Origin: Pseudomonadota bacterium
GTDB lineage: Bacteria; Tectomicrobia; Entotheonellia; Entotheonellales; Entotheonellaceae
Reading direction: 5' to 3'
Assembly (NCBI GenBank): GCA_005777235.1
Contig: SXND01000275.1
Location: 1-59,342 of the forward strand
Length of the DNA: 59,342 nt
The translations under genes and the position numbers were made by a program. Below, in pieces: positions 25,834-36,104 of the stretch; within the stretch, counting starts at the first letter, position 1, and each line of letters opens with the position of its first letter. The notes beneath the pieces were generated by a model, which was given only the letters and a program-made list of their open reading frames with translations, was not told the DNA's origin and did not search any database.

Positions 25834-28800
25834 ATGCCTGATATGCACGAACGGATTGCCAGGCTCTCACCAGCCAGGCGCGCACTACTGGAAGCGCATC
25901 TCATGCAGCGTGGGGCCGCAAGTCCTGCGGACGACGCCATACCCCGTCGCCAGAGTACGGCACCGTGTGCCCTGTCGTTCGCTCAGCAGCGGCTGTGGTT
26001 TCTGGCCCAACTCGATCCTCAGAGCCCGCTTTACAATGAGCGGCGGGCGCTCCGTCTCCATGGTGCCCTCAATATCGCGTGCCTGCAGCAAGCGCTGCAG
26101 GCTGTTGTGGCGCGACACGAAGCCTTGCGCACTACGTTCGTGGCTAACGACGGGACGCCGATGCAGGTTGTGCATGAGCCGCGTGCGGTCGCTCTCCCTA
26201 TCGTTGACTTACGGGCCTTGCCGGCGTCGGCTCGCGAGACCGAGGTGCAGCGCCAGATCGCCGCCGCGGTCCAACGCCCCTTTGATCTGACCAGCGATGT
26301 CTTACTGCGGCCCCTCCTTGTGCACCTAGAGGACGAGGACTATGTGCTCCTCCTGGTGACGCACCATATTGCCTCGGATGGCTGGTCCACCGGCATCCTG
26401 TTTCGAGACATCACCGCATGCTACGGGGCCCTGGTGACTGGCGACCCCGCAGCATGCCCGGCGTTGCCTATCCAGTACGCCGATTATGCCCTCTGGCAAC
26501 GCCAGTGGTTGCAAGGCGAGCGTCTGCACACGCAACTGGCCTATTGGAAGCAGCAACTGGCCAGTGCCCCGGCGCGGCTCGAACTGCCAACAGATCACCC
26601 ACGCCCGGCGTTGCAGAGCTGGCATGGTACCCGCCAGGCCTGGCCCCTCCCGGACGCACTGGCGACAGACCTCAAGCGCTTTAGCCAGGCGCATGGGGCC
26701 ACCCTCTTTATGACCTTGCTGGCCGCGTTGCACACGCTGCTCTATCGCTATACGGGCCAGGAAGACATCGTGGTAGGCGCACCAATTGCCGGGCGCTCCC
26801 GGCAGGAAACAGAACATGTCATTGGTTTCTTCGTGAATACACTGGCGCTCCGAGCCCGCTTCACGGACACCCTCACGTTTCTGGAACTCCTGGGACAGGT
26901 CCGCGCAGTGACTCTGGGGGCCTACGACCATCAAGATTTCCCCTTTGAGAAGCTGGTGGAGGAACTCCAACCCGAGCGGAGCCTGAGCCACGCACCCCTG
27001 CTACAGGTTCTCTTCGCTTTTCAAAACGTACCGCGTGCCTTGCTGACCCTGCCCGCTGTGGCCGTGCAGGAGTTCGAGGTGGAACGCACCGTAGCGAAAT
27101 TCGACCTGGCGCTCTATATGTCGGAGACGGTAGGCGGACTGCAGACCGAGTGGGAGTACAATACTGACTTATTCGAGGCAGAGACGATTGCCCGCATGGC
27201 TGGCCATTTTCAGACAGTGCTGGAAGGTCTCCTGGTGACACCGGGCATACCGATCGCGCAGCTGCCACTGCTGACTGAGACAGAACGGCGTCAGCTCCTG
27301 GTGGTGTGGAACGACACGGCCATGGCCTATCCGCGCGAGAAGCGCATCCCACAATTGTTTGAAGAGCAGGTTGAACGTACGCCTGATGCCGTGGCGGTAC
27401 TCTTTGCAAAACAGCACCTCACGTACCATGAGTTGAATAGTCGAGCCAATCAACTTGCCTCGTATCTGCGCACGCTCGGGGTGGGGCCCGAGACGCTGGT
27501 TGGGATCTGCCTGCATCGCTCGATAGAGCTGCTTGTGAGTATCCTGGCCATTCTCAAGGCGGGCGGAACCTATATGCCCCTGGATCCAGCCTATCCGCGA
27601 GAACGGCGACAGTTCATGCTGGAGGATAGTGCGGCAACGCTGCTGATCACGCAGCATGCGCAAGAGATGTTGCCCAGCCAGCATGCCGTACGCACCGTAC
27701 ATCTTGAGACCGCATGGCCAATGCTTGATGCGATGCCTCCAGAGAACCTCCCACCTCAGGGAACACCAGAACACTTGGCGTACATCCTCTACACCTCGGG
27801 CTCGACGGGACGTCCAAAGGGGGTGGCCATGCCACACCGACCGTTGGTCAATCTGCTCTCGTGGCATCAACGGCACCCACGGCTGCAACAGGCAGCCCGC
27901 ACTTTACAGTTCGCCCCAGTGAGTTTTGATGTCTCCCTGCAGGATATCGTGGCGACCTGGTGTACGGGCGGGAGCGTCGTGTTGGTCGCAGATGCGATCC
28001 GCCGTGACCCTGTCGCCTTGCTGCAGTCTATCGAGGCGCTGGCCATTGAGCGTCTCTACTTGCCTTTTGCCGCCCTGCAACAGCTCGCGCAAGCCTTCTG
28101 TCGTGCCCCTGGTACCCTGCCACGCTTACGCGATATTATTTCCGCTGGCGAGATGTTACTGCTTACCGATGAGATCAGGCAGTTGCTTGCCCATGCACCC
28201 CAGTGCCAGCTCCATAATCACTATGGACCGACCGAGTGCCATGTTGTAACATCATATACCATGACCAGAAGTCTTATAGATTGGCCTCGCGAAGCGCCCA
28301 TTGGTCGCCCAGTGACCAACGCCAAGGTCTATGTGCTGGATAGCCACTGCCAACCGGTTCCAGTAGGCGTTCCAGGAGAACTGTTCATCGGTGGCGAAAG
28401 CATCGCACGTGGTTACCACAGACGCGCCGCACTGACGCATGAGTGCTTCGTCCCGGATCCCTTCTGTGAGACGGCAGGAGCACGTCTCTACAAAACGGGA
28501 GACCTGGCGCGCTGCCAAAGCGATGGCACCCTCGTCTACCTTGGCCGTCGAGATCAGCAAGTCAAAGTGCGGGGGTATCGCGTCGAATTGGGAGAGATCG
28601 AAGCCGTATTGGCCGAACATCCAGCCCTTACCCAGACGGCGGTGGTGCTTCGTGAGGACCGTCCAGGCGACCAGCGACTCGTGGGGTATTTTGTCGCCGC
28701 TCAGCCAGGGCAGGTCAGCCCGGGGGCACTCTCGGCGTACCTACGACAGCGTCTGCCCGAGTACATGATACCAGCAACATTGGTAGAACAGACGGCGTTT

Positions 28801-29862
28801 CCCCTGACCCCAAACGGCAAGCTGGACTGGCGGGCTCTCCCAGTACCAGACAGCGCGCGTCCTGAGCTCAACAGTAGCTATGTCGCTCCCCGCGATGCCC
28901 TGGAAGCGCAAATCGCGCAGACCTGGGAGCACACCCTTGACGTGGCGCCTATTGGCATCCATGACAATTTCTTTGCGTTGGGTGGCCACTCGTTGCTCGC
29001 GGTGCGTCTGTGTATGCGTCTCGAGCAGACATGCCGTGTGACGCTGCCCCTCGCCATGCTCTTTCAAGCCCCCACGGTGGCACAACTCTCAGACCGACTA
29101 CGCCAAAGAGACGCAACGCTCTCACTCCAGCGGCTCCTCGTCTACCGGCCTGGCGGATCGAAACCGCCGTTTTTCTGTGTCCACGGCGTAGAACTGCTTG
29201 GGCAATATCTGGACGCTGAACAACCGTTTTATTTGCTCCATCCGTATGCGTTTGACGGCCAATGCGCTCCTGACACCGTTGAAGCCATGGCCGCAGCCTA
29301 TCTCACAGAGGTCCAGACAGTCCAGCCAGAGGGCCCCTATTTTCTGGGCGGCGCTTCTATCGGTGGGCTGATCGCTTTTGAGATGGCCCAGCAATTGTCT
29401 GAGCAAGGGCAGACAATCGCCTGCCTTGTCCTCATGGATCCTACGAGTCTCTATAACAGCAGCGCGTACCGCAGCCAGGCAAAAACTCGGCAGAGCCCGT
29501 GGTACAAACTCCTCAAGGAGAGCGGGCGAAAAATACTCAAAAGAGTGGCAGAGCAGTATCTACAGCACGGACGCCAGGTTCCACTGCGACTCCGCATGCC
29601 CTACTTCGTCGAAGTCAGTCTACAAGCCGCCAAAAAGTATAGACTGCGGCGCTATCCTGGGAGTGTGATTCTACTCACCACCGCACAACGGCCTACGGAT
29701 CTCACGCAGGAGTGGCGGGAAGTTGTGGCTGGGTCGCTAGAAAGTTCTACGATACCCGGCGATCATTTCACCATGCTGCAAGAACCGCATGTGCAGGTGT
29801 TAGCCGAGCGCCTGGGGACGTGCCTGCAGCAGGCGCAGACCCTGTGCCACCCCGGGGCATGA
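25834..29862 (+). CDS. Nonribosomal peptide synthetase, C-A(Pro)-PCP-TE
   Basis: A 1342-aa single-module terminal NRPS. The condensation domain (about 45-480) has SFAQQRLWFL, an intact HHIASDGWS catalytic motif near 177, YADYALWQRQ and IGFFVNTLALR. The adenylation domain (about 500-1010) has YTSGSTGRPKG near 650, YKTGDLARC and VKVRGYRVELGEIE. Its pocket residues, read from FDVSLQD, LYLPF, IISAG and NHYGPTECHVV, give D-V-Q-Y-I-A-H-V, matching known proline codes. The carrier serine is in FALGGHSLL near 1053. The thioesterase (about 1110-1335) has GASIGG, MDPTS and GDHFTM as a likely Ser-Asp-His triad. AAGGAC precedes the start. It has a donor-accepting C domain but no intact upstream module in the window. 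Confidence 0.95.
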   Translation: MPDMHERIARLSPARRALLEAHLMQRGAASPADDAIPRRQSTAPCALSFAQQRLWFLAQLDPQSPLYNERRALRLHGALNIACLQQALQAVVARHEALRTTFVANDGTPMQVVHEPRAVALPIVDLRALPASARETEVQRQIAAAVQRPFDLTSDVLLRPLLVHLEDEDYVLLLVTHHIASDGWSTGILFRDITACYGALVTGDPAACPALPIQYADYALWQRQWLQGERLHTQLAYWKQQLASAPARLELPTDHPRPALQSWHGTRQAWPLPDALATDLKRFSQAHGATLFMTLLAALHTLLYRYTGQEDIVVGAPIAGRSRQETEHVIGFFVNTLALRARFTDTLTFLELLGQVRAVTLGAYDHQDFPFEKLVEELQPERSLSHAPLLQVLFAFQNVPRALLTLPAVAVQEFEVERTVAKFDLALYMSETVGGLQTEWEYNTDLFEAETIARMAGHFQTVLEGLLVTPGIPIAQLPLLTETERRQLLVVWNDTAMAYPREKRIPQLFEEQVERTPDAVAVLFAKQHLTYHELNSRANQLASYLRTLGVGPETLVGICLHRSIELLVSILAILKAGGTYMPLDPAYPRERRQFMLEDSAATLLITQHAQEMLPSQHAVRTVHLETAWPMLDAMPPENLPPQGTPEHLAYILYTSGSTGRPKGVAMPHRPLVNLLSWHQRHPRLQQAARTLQFAPVSFDVSLQDIVATWCTGGSVVLVADAIRRDPVALLQSIEALAIERLYLPFAALQQLAQAFCRAPGTLPRLRDIISAGEMLLLTDEIRQLLAHAPQCQLHNHYGPTECHVVTSYTMTRSLIDWPREAPIGRPVTNAKVYVLDSHCQPVPVGVPGELFIGGESIARGYHRRAALTHECFVPDPFCETAGARLYKTGDLARCQSDGTLVYLGRRDQQVKVRGYRVELGEIEAVLAEHPALTQTAVVLREDRPGDQRLVGYFVAAQPGQVSPGALSAYLRQRLPEYMIPATLVEQTAFPLTPNGKLDWRALPVPDSARPELNSSYVAPRDALEAQIAQTWEHTLDVAPIGIHDNFFALGGHSLLAVRLCMRLEQTCRVTLPLAMLFQAPTVAQLSDRLRQRDATLSLQRLLVYRPGGSKPPFFCVHGVELLGQYLDAEQPFYLLHPYAFDGQCAPDTVEAMAAAYLTEVQTVQPEGPYFLGGASIGGLIAFEMAQQLSEQGQTIACLVLMDPTSLYNSSAYRSQAKTRQSPWYKLLKESGRKILKRVAEQYLQHGRQVPLRLRMPYFVEVSLQAAKKYRLRRYPGSVILLTTAQRPTDLTQEWREVVAGSLESSTIPGDHFTMLQEPHVQVLAERLGTCLQQAQTLCHPGA

Positions 29863-30109
29863 CCTAAGGCCCACAGACGTCCTGAGGTGCCGCCCAGACC
29901 GACGCCGATCACCAGCGGCTGACAGGCCATGCCAGACCGGCAAAATGTGCTGCTGCTGTTGAGGAAAAAGCCTTGGATGCCGGGAGCTGGAAGCCGCGTC
30001 TGGCGCAAGCATGCCAACGTGATGGTGCCAATCCTGGCGCGTCAGGGGAGGCACACGATGGGGGCGCAGCGGAAGAGCGACTGTGGTGCAGACGATGGCC
30101 CGCCAGGAT

Positions 30110-31183
30110 TCAGCCGCCGCGGGTGTGCATTTCGAGGTGCGGATCCTTACGCAGGCGATCCAGCGAGATGAGCGTGCTGCGCAGGCCGTGTGCTTCAAGG
30201 CTCTGGCGTTCTTCGGCGCCACGATCACGCCGGGCCTGCCAGCCGGGGATAATGCGCGCCGCGAGATCGTCAGGCGAGGCACCAGCGCGCAGGGGCTGTC
30301 GCAGGTCCATGCCGTCACGGCTGTAGAGACATAAGTACCACATGCCATCGGCGGTCAGACGGCTGCGGTCGCAGGTGCGACAAAAAGGCACCGTGGTGGA
30401 GGCAATGATGCCAAAGACGGTGCCATCGGGCAGCTGAAAACGCTCAGCTGGTGCCCAGCTCTCTTCGTTGAGCGCGACGATGGGGCCGTACTGTTGGCTG
30501 AGCTGGGTGAGCATGGCGGCCCGCGACAGCACCTTGTCCATGGCCCAGGACGTCGCGCCCCCCACGTCCATGTATTCAATGAAGCGCACCTCTGCCCCGA
30601 CCCGTTTGCCGTATTCGATGAGGTCCACCAGTTCGTCATCGTTTGTACCACGGATGACGACGGTATCGAGCTTTAAGCCCGTAAAACCTGCCGCAGTGAC
30701 CGCTTCGATGCCGGCGAGAACCCGCGCATGGGTATCGCGCCGCGTCAACGCCTGAAAACGCTCGGGACGTAAGGTGTCGAGGCTGACGGTGACACGGTGC
30801 AGTCCGGCGGCATAGAGGTCGTGGGCTTGCTCGGCGAGCAGCACGCCGTTGGTGGTCAAGGCCAGATCGTGGAGACGGGGATGATGGGCTAAGAGGCGAA
30901 TCAGCGCGGGTAAGTCGCGACGCAACAGCGGCTCACCGCCGGTCAGGCGCACTTTGTTCACCCCCAGGGTGGTAAACACGTCCACCAGCGTGGCAATCTC
31001 TTCAAACGTCAAGAGATCCTCGCGTGGGAGCCAGGCGTACTCCTCCTCTGGCATACAATACTGGCAGCGGAGATTGCACCGATCCGTCACGGAGAGGCGC
31101 AAATTGCGCAGTGGGCGGGCCAGCGTATCCACCAGTCCAGATGACGGCAGAGGGAAGAAATTATCCGTACGCACACGGGACAT
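30110..31183 (-). CDS. moaA: GTP 3',8-cyclase (molybdenum cofactor biosynthesis protein A)
   Basis: A 357-aa radical SAM enzyme for the first step of Mo-cofactor synthesis. The N-terminal cluster motif is CNLRCQYC in SVTDRCNLRCQYCMPEE. VRLTGGEPLLRRDLP and VTVSLDTL follow. The C-terminal cluster is CRTCDRSRLTADGMWYLCL, and the protein ends HTRGG with the GG tail needed for catalysis in this family. No other mo- genes are in the window. Convergent with the NRPS gene; the 247 bases between hold nothing that I recognise. Confidence 0.95.
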   Translation of the reverse strand: MSRVRTDNFFPLPSSGLVDTLARPLRNLRLSVTDRCNLRCQYCMPEEEYAWLPREDLLTFEEIATLVDVFTTLGVNKVRLTGGEPLLRRDLPALIRLLAHHPRLHDLALTTNGVLLAEQAHDLYAAGLHRVTVSLDTLRPERFQALTRRDTHARVLAGIEAVTAAGFTGLKLDTVVIRGTNDDELVDLIEYGKRVGAEVRFIEYMDVGGATSWAMDKVLSRAAMLTQLSQQYGPIVALNEESWAPAERFQLPDGTVFGIIASTTVPFCRTCDRSRLTADGMWYLCLYSRDGMDLRQPLRAGASPDDLAARIIPGWQARRDRGAEERQSLEAHGLRSTLISLDRLRKDPHLEMHTRGG

Positions 31184-31221
31184 CCACGACTCCTGACCAA
31201 GCCCCCAGCAGACCAGACCGC

Positions 31222-32637
31222 TCAGGGCTCAAGAAAAATGCGTAACGGGGCACTCTGGCGTTTCAGTTTGGCCAGGGCTTCGGCTTCAATTTGGCGCACC
31301 CGCTCATGGCTCAGATGCAAATCCACGCCAATTTCGCGCAGCGTTTCCTCCGCCTGCCCTTGCAGCCCAAAGTGGCGCCGGATGATCTCCGCTTCGCGTG
31401 GAGTCAAGGCCGCCAGGGCTTGATGGGTATGGTGCACCAGATCCTGCTGCAGGACAATATCTTGCCCGACCTCCGCCTTGGCATCAGCGAGGCGATCGCC
31501 TAGCACCCGCTTGTCGTCATCCGCCACGGGCCGGTCCAGTGACAGAGGTTCATACCCCAGGGTCATGGTCCGCTCGACGCGTTCGACGGGCATTTCCAGA
31601 TGCGCGGCAATTTCCCCTGACGTCGGGAGGCGTCCCAGGGTGGTACTCAGCTTGGCCCGACTCTTGGACACCAGCCGGGCACTTTCATGCATGTACTCTG
31701 GCACGCGAATGAGCGCCCCTTGTTCAAACACCGCCCGCCGAATTGACTGCTTAATCCACCATACCGCATAGGTACTAAACTTCAGATTGCGTCGATAGTC
31801 GAATTTCTCCACGGCGCGCATCAGCCCAATGTTGCCTTCTTGAATAAGATCGGTCAAGGGCAAACCTGTGTAGGCAAAATCGCGCGCAATACTGATGACC
31901 AGGCGCAGGTTCCGGGTGGTCAGTTCTTGTTTGGCACGTCCAATGCGGGTCTGCAGCGCCTGGAGGGTCTGCCACAGCCGTTGCAGGGTGGCCAGACTAT
32001 AGCCCAGGCTCTCACGGAAACGCCTCGCCTGGCGCGGCTGCCGTGCGGTGGAGACGGCAACCATGGCGGCATCAAAGCACGCCCAGACCTGCTGGAGAAA
32101 CAGCGGCGTCCAGACCAGGGGGGCGAGCGCGACGTGCATCGCTGCCCGTGCCTCACGGATCAGTGTGGCAGCATCGGTGGCCCCAGCGGCGCGACGCTGC
32201 CTGTGCTGACGTATCTGGCAGCGCAGGCGCTGCACACGGTCTAAAACCGCGACCATCTCCGGCACGAGAGGCGCCTGGTCAGACGGACACACGGCGTCCA
32301 AGGGAAGCCGCCCACGCCGGAGACGCGCCCGCCACGCCAGGAGCAGCGGCACGTGGAGTAAGCGTTGCACGAGCATGGCACGCCATTCATGGGTGCCATC
32401 TTGAATCTGCCGCGCCAGGGCCATTTCCCCTTCGTGGGAGAGTAATGGCAGACGACGCACCTCGTGAAAATAGAGGGCCATGGTCGAGGGATCCAGGTGG
32501 GCCAGCCCTGGCGTCGAGCCACGCGGTGCCTCCACGGCTACCGCGTGACTGGCCGTCGTGCCTGCATACGACGCCTCGGTGTGGTTGGACGTATCATCCC
32601 TGTGGGATGCATGACGCATCGCGAATGCTTTGTACAT
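31222..32637 (-). CDS. RNA polymerase sigma factor, RpoD/SigA-like
   Basis: A 471-aa sigma-70-family protein. Region 1.2 is [24 protein letters not shown]. Region 2 contains [30 protein letters not shown] and [13 protein letters not shown]. Region 3 includes [14 protein letters not shown]. Region 4 ends [15 protein letters not shown] and [18 protein letters not shown]. Between 1.2 and 2 there is a long variable stretch of roughly 150 residues rich in Arg and Gln. I start at the ATG at 32637 (GAAGG upstream), since the promoter lies inside the longer frame. Whether it is the housekeeping factor or a group 2 factor cannot be settled; region 1.1 is absent. Confidence 0.9.
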   Translation of the reverse strand: MYKAFAMRHASHRDDTSNHTEASYAGTTASHAVAVEAPRGSTPGLAHLDPSTMALYFHEVRRLPLLSHEGEMALARQIQDGTHEWRAMLVQRLLHVPLLLAWRARLRRGRLPLDAVCPSDQAPLVPEMVAVLDRVQRLRCQIRQHRQRRAAGATDAATLIREARAAMHVALAPLVWTPLFLQQVWACFDAAMVAVSTARQPRQARRFRESLGYSLATLQRLWQTLQALQTRIGRAKQELTTRNLRLVISIARDFAYTGLPLTDLIQEGNIGLMRAVEKFDYRRNLKFSTYAVWWIKQSIRRAVFEQGALIRVPEYMHESARLVSKSRAKLSTTLGRLPTSGEIAAHLEMPVERVERTMTLGYEPLSLDRPVADDDKRVLGDRLADAKAEVGQDIVLQQDLVHHTHQALAALTPREAEIIRRHFGLQGQAEETLREIGVDLHLSHERVRQIEAEALAKLKRQSAPLRIFLEP

Positions 32638-32685
32638 CAGGAAGCCTTCAGAGAGGCATTGATAAGTGGACTCAACTTGTCCACA

Positions 32686-32714
32686 ATAGTAAGACCACCA
32701 GGGGGTGCTGTCAA
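32686..32714 (-). promoter_or_regulatory. Sigma-70-type promoter of the sigma factor gene
   Basis: On the minus strand: TTGACA (32709-32714), 17 bases, TACTAT (32686-32691). Both boxes are strong. It lies about 49 bases before the chosen start, which supports that start over the longer frame. Confidence 0.75.
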
Positions 32715-32840
32715 GGCACTTTACCGAATGCACAGGGCCGCCCAACATTGCACCACCTGCGGAGGTTCGTTATGATGGGCGTACCACCATCGCAGCGCCT
32801 ATGCGCGTCATATGAGGTGGCGTGCCCCCTGGAGGACCAC

Positions 32841-33332
32841 ATGCCGGGTCTACGATTCTCCCAGAGTACCGACCTTGCCATCCATGGCTTGTGGGCTCTT
32901 GCCCGTCTGGAAACAGGACGTTTTATCCTCCTCAGCGATATTGCCAGCCATCAGCATGTCTCGGAGAGCTATCTCTCCAAAGTGTTCCAGCGCCTCACCC
33001 GTGCCGGCTTGACCCGGGCCATGCGTGGCAAACGTGGTGGCTATACCCTGGCGCGCCCACCCGTGGACATCACCGTGGGGGATGTGGTGCGTGCCATGGA
33101 TCCCGAGCCCCCAATGTATCAGTGTATGGCCCAGGAGCGCTGCTGTGAGGCGGTGGGGAATTGCCTGTTGTTGCGTGTCTTTGCCGAAGCGGAACAGCAC
33201 ATGTACGCCGTCCTCGATCGTGTCACGCTGGCGGACCTTCTCCATGACGTCCTCGGGGACGAGGAGCGCATGGGGTGGATCCATTTGAATGTCCTCATGG
33301 CTGCCGGTGGCGACACGCCCGCAGCGCCCTGA
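32841..33332 (+). CDS. Rrf2-family transcriptional regulator
   Basis: A 163-aa winged-helix regulator. FSQSTDLAIHGLWALARLE opens the HTH; SDIASHQHVSESYLSKVFQRL is the recognition region, and RGKRGGYTLARPPVDITVGDVVRAMD is the wing and dimer helix, all standard for Rrf2. Cysteines in YQCMAQERCC and GNCLLL match the spacing of Fe-S-binding members such as IscR and NsrR, so it may sense iron-sulfur status, NO or oxygen. GGAGG lies right before the start. Divergent from the sigma factor gene, which it might control. Confidence 0.88.
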   Translation: MPGLRFSQSTDLAIHGLWALARLETGRFILLSDIASHQHVSESYLSKVFQRLTRAGLTRAMRGKRGGYTLARPPVDITVGDVVRAMDPEPPMYQCMAQERCCEAVGNCLLLRVFAEAEQHMYAVLDRVTLADLLHDVLGDEERMGWIHLNVLMAAGGDTPAAP

Positions 33333-33358
33333 GCCCGGACGGTCGGCGACACGCTGGC

Positions 33359-34234
33359 TTAGTCCTCATCCTCATGCTCGTCCCCATGTCCAGGCGTATC
33401 GCCATGATTGCCACAAGTGCGGCAGTTATTGGACCGTGCTTCGGCGCTGGGCAGCCGGACGAAGACGCGCTTGCCGCTCTCCTCTAGCTCCACGGCAAAG
33501 GCTTCCCCCACGATCGTCAACTCGACCACACGCCCTGGCCCCTCTTCCGTCACATACACGTCACCCAGCGCGGGCAATTCATCGCGGATGGCCTGATAGA
33601 CGTCCATTTCATAGGCCAGGCAGCATTTGAGGCGGCCACACACGCCAGAAATCCGGGACGGATTGAGCGCCATGCCCTGCTCTTTGGCCATACGTACCGA
33701 AATGGGGGCAAATTCGGTTAAGAAGGTGGCGCAGCATAAGGGTTGGCCGCAGACCCCATGACCACCAAGCGTTTTGGCCTCATCACGTGCCCCGACCTGG
33801 CGCATCTCAATGCGCACGCGTAACACCCCGGCCAGCGAGCGCACCAGGCTGCGGAAGTCCACCCGCTCCACGGAGGTAAAATAAAAGATCGCCTTCTGGC
33901 CATCGAGGGTGAAATCGACGCTGACGAGCTTCATCGGCAGATGCAGTTCCCGTATCCGGCCACGACACAGCGTAAACGCCTCGGTGGCACGCTGACTAAT
34001 CGCCTCGGCTTGGGTGAAATCCTGGTGCGTGGCCTTACGCAGTACGGGCTTGAGCGCACGTGCCTCGTCCGACAGAGCCACGGCGCGCGGTGTGAGCACC
34101 ACGGTGGCCATTTCGAGGCCGTTGTCGGACTCAGCGACACATTTTTCTCCACGCGACAGCAGCAGGCCATTGCTGGCATACTGCACAATTTTTCCTGCCG
34201 GTTTGAAACGGAGTCCCACCACGTCAATCTGCAT
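33359..34234 (-). CDS. PSP1-domain protein RicT (YaaT)
   Basis: A 291-aa protein of the RicT/YaaT family. In Bacillus RicT is part of the Y-complex acting with RNase Y; elsewhere its role is less clear. The hallmark Cys blocks are GVCGQPLCCATFL and SGVCGRLKCCLAYE, with ISVRMAKEQGMALNPSRISG between, which fits Fe-S binding. The C-terminus is acidic and has a further CRTCG and a His/Asp-rich tail. The start at 34234 has GAGGAG seven bases upstream; the ATG two codons earlier is too close to that site. Confidence 0.9.
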   Translation of the reverse strand: MQIDVVGLRFKPAGKIVQYASNGLLLSRGEKCVAESDNGLEMATVVLTPRAVALSDEARALKPVLRKATHQDFTQAEAISQRATEAFTLCRGRIRELHLPMKLVSVDFTLDGQKAIFYFTSVERVDFRSLVRSLAGVLRVRIEMRQVGARDEAKTLGGHGVCGQPLCCATFLTEFAPISVRMAKEQGMALNPSRISGVCGRLKCCLAYEMDVYQAIRDELPALGDVYVTEEGPGRVVELTIVGEAFAVELEESGKRVFVRLPSAEARSNNCRTCGNHGDTPGHGDEHEDED

Positions 34235-34573
34235 CGTCATACTCCTCGGTGAGTAGCCTGGCCCCATGTCCCGCATCGTGTCGTCACGGTCCCCAGTCGT
34301 CTGCGCGTAGTATAGCACGTCCCTGCCGAGCGCTCCCCCCGCTGTCAGGGAGTCCGCCGACTCTGACAGCACCAGGCGTGCGGTGGGGCTGGACGAGTCG
34401 GGCTCGACCAACTGGCGCTGCTGGAGTATGCTGGGACCATATCTGGACACGCGGTGCTGGAGAGCAACGGTGTCTCGGGGCCGTCTGTGTGTTGTTGCTC
34501 CAGGCGCGGTGTGCCTGCCCAGCGTACACACCATCCAGAACAAGGGCCCCACACGCAAAAGGAGGACGGACAC

Positions 34574-35617
34574 ATGGACTGTGGACTGTTTGTCGAGTTC
34601 CCTTACCGGGATGGACTCACGGAGCAAGAGGCATTTGCGGAAAGCTTTGCGTTAGTTGATGCCGCCGAGGCTTGTGGCGTGGACTCGGTGTGGCTGTCGG
34701 AGTACCACTTTGCGCAGATCAGCGTCCTGTCCTCACCGTTGATGGTCGCCAGTGCCATCGCGGCACGGACCAAGCGCATCCGCATTGGCCTGGCGGTCGT
34801 GCTCCTGCCGCTAGGGCATCCCATTCGGCTGGCCGAAGACATTGCCACCCTCGATCACATCAGTCAGGGGCGTGTGGAATGTGGCATCGGGCGTGGCACG
34901 TTCCCTGATACGCACGACGGTTTTCAGTCACCCTATCACGAGAGTCGCGAGCGCTTTGAGGAGTATTTAGCCGTCATACTCAAGGCCTGGACGACGGAGC
35001 GGTTTTCCTTTGCGGGCAAGTACTATCAGTGTCATGATCTGTACGTACGTCCCAAGCCGCTGCAGCAGCCGCACCCCCCTATTCGCGTGGGCCTCACCTC
35101 CGCCGAGACGTTCCCTATCATCGGCCGCATGGGCTATCCCATAATCATCAATCCCTCCCGTGCCTTTGCGCTCACTGATCTCGGGCCCTATATCCAGAAA
35201 TATCGCGACGCCTGGCACGACGCCGGCCACCCTGGACAGCCCCAGGTGGGGTTGCGCGTGCCACTCTACGTGGCGGACACCGAGGCGCAGGCCTACAGTG
35301 AGCCACGGGACAGTGCGATGGCCGCCGTGACCGGCCTGGGGGGCCGCGTGGCGCGCAGTGCGTCTCGACGCGGCACCACGGGGAACTGGGAGCACGAGGC
35401 CGAGACCATCCAGCATATGAGTTATGACGATTGGCTGCGTGATAAGGTCGTCTTCGGCACGCCCGATACAGTGGTGCCCCGGCTCCAGCACTTGCGTGAC
35501 GTGCTGGGTCTGACCCAGTTGCTCTATGAGGTCAACCTCGGCCGTCAGTTACCCTATGACCTGCAAGTGCGTAATCTGCGGATGATTGCCACGCATGTCC
35601 TACCGCATCTACGGTGA
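34574..35617 (+). CDS. LLM-class flavin-dependent oxidoreductase (luciferase-like)
   Basis: A 347-aa member of the luciferase-like superfamily, separate from the one at 1.4-2.5 kb. It has VDSVWLSEYHF, IRIGLAVVLLPLGHPIRLAEDIATLDHISQGRVECGIGRG and PPIRVGLTSAETFPIIG. AAAAGGAGGACGG gives a strong start at 34574. Tryptophan and methionine content is ordinary. It stands alone between ricT (divergent) and a small exported protein gene (convergent), so its substrate has no context. Confidence 0.85.
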   Translation: MDCGLFVEFPYRDGLTEQEAFAESFALVDAAEACGVDSVWLSEYHFAQISVLSSPLMVASAIAARTKRIRIGLAVVLLPLGHPIRLAEDIATLDHISQGRVECGIGRGTFPDTHDGFQSPYHESRERFEEYLAVILKAWTTERFSFAGKYYQCHDLYVRPKPLQQPHPPIRVGLTSAETFPIIGRMGYPIIINPSRAFALTDLGPYIQKYRDAWHDAGHPGQPQVGLRVPLYVADTEAQAYSEPRDSAMAAVTGLGGRVARSASRRGTTGNWEHEAETIQHMSYDDWLRDKVVFGTPDTVVPRLQHLRDVLGLTQLLYEVNLGRQLPYDLQVRNLRMIATHVLPHLR

Positions 35618-35638
35618 AGAGGCGTGACGTCACCGCCC

Positions 35639-35671
35639 GGAGCCCCCAGGGCTGATGGAGCTGGGGGCTCC
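35639..35671. terminator. Strong hairpin between convergent genes
   Basis: GGAGCCCCCAG (35639-35649) and CTGGGGGCTCC (35661-35671) form a perfect 11-bp GC-rich stem with an 11-base loop. It lies 22 bases after the luciferase-like stop and about 30 bases after the stop of the convergent gene. No T-run is present on either side, so termination would be atypical. Confidence 0.5.
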
Positions 35672-35702
35672 GCTGTCGCTCGGCTTGTGCGCTTGCGTCT
35701 CC

Positions 35703-36104
35703 TCATCGCCAATGGCGATGACCACGCTTGTGGTATCTGTGTCCTTTCCCTGGATGGACCCCGTAATACTTCTTGCGTTGTCCTGGCGGCATCCTGTAGT
35801 AGGCCCGCGGGGCGTGGTGCCGATACCGGGGTGCGCGCCACGCAGGCACAAAGAGCCGCGGCCCACGAAAGACGGGCCCAGCGTGCCAGCCTCCACGACG
35901 TACTGGGTGATACATGCCACCAGAGGCGAAGCCGTTGTACGGCACATGCAGTGCGTCGGACTGGGGCGTGATGACCATCGACGGTGGTGACGCCGCAGTG
36001 CTACGGTAGACCTCCATCTGTCCCTCGGCCGCACCGAGAGTCGGCACGCACACACCCAGCATCCACAACGCGGGGAGACACAACAAGGCAGAACGTCTGT
36101 CCAT
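35703..36104 (-). CDS. Small exported basic protein
   Basis: A 133-aa protein with a signal peptide (RRSALLCLPALWMLGVCVPTLGA, likely cut after LGA). The mature part is Tyr/Arg/His/Pro-rich: GGMYHPVRRGG, YRHHAPRAYYRMPPGQRKKYY and a tail KGHRYHKRGHRHW. Composition resembles the His-rich exported proteins at 21 kb but without tandem repeats. AGAGGTG precedes the ATG at 36104; an earlier GTG is less likely. No family recognised; it could bind metal or polyanions in the envelope. Confidence 0.6.
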   Translation of the reverse strand: MDRRSALLCLPALWMLGVCVPTLGAAEGQMEVYRSTAASPPSMVITPQSDALHVPYNGFASGGMYHPVRRGGWHAGPVFRGPRLFVPAWRAPRYRHHAPRAYYRMPPGQRKKYYGVHPGKGHRYHKRGHRHWR

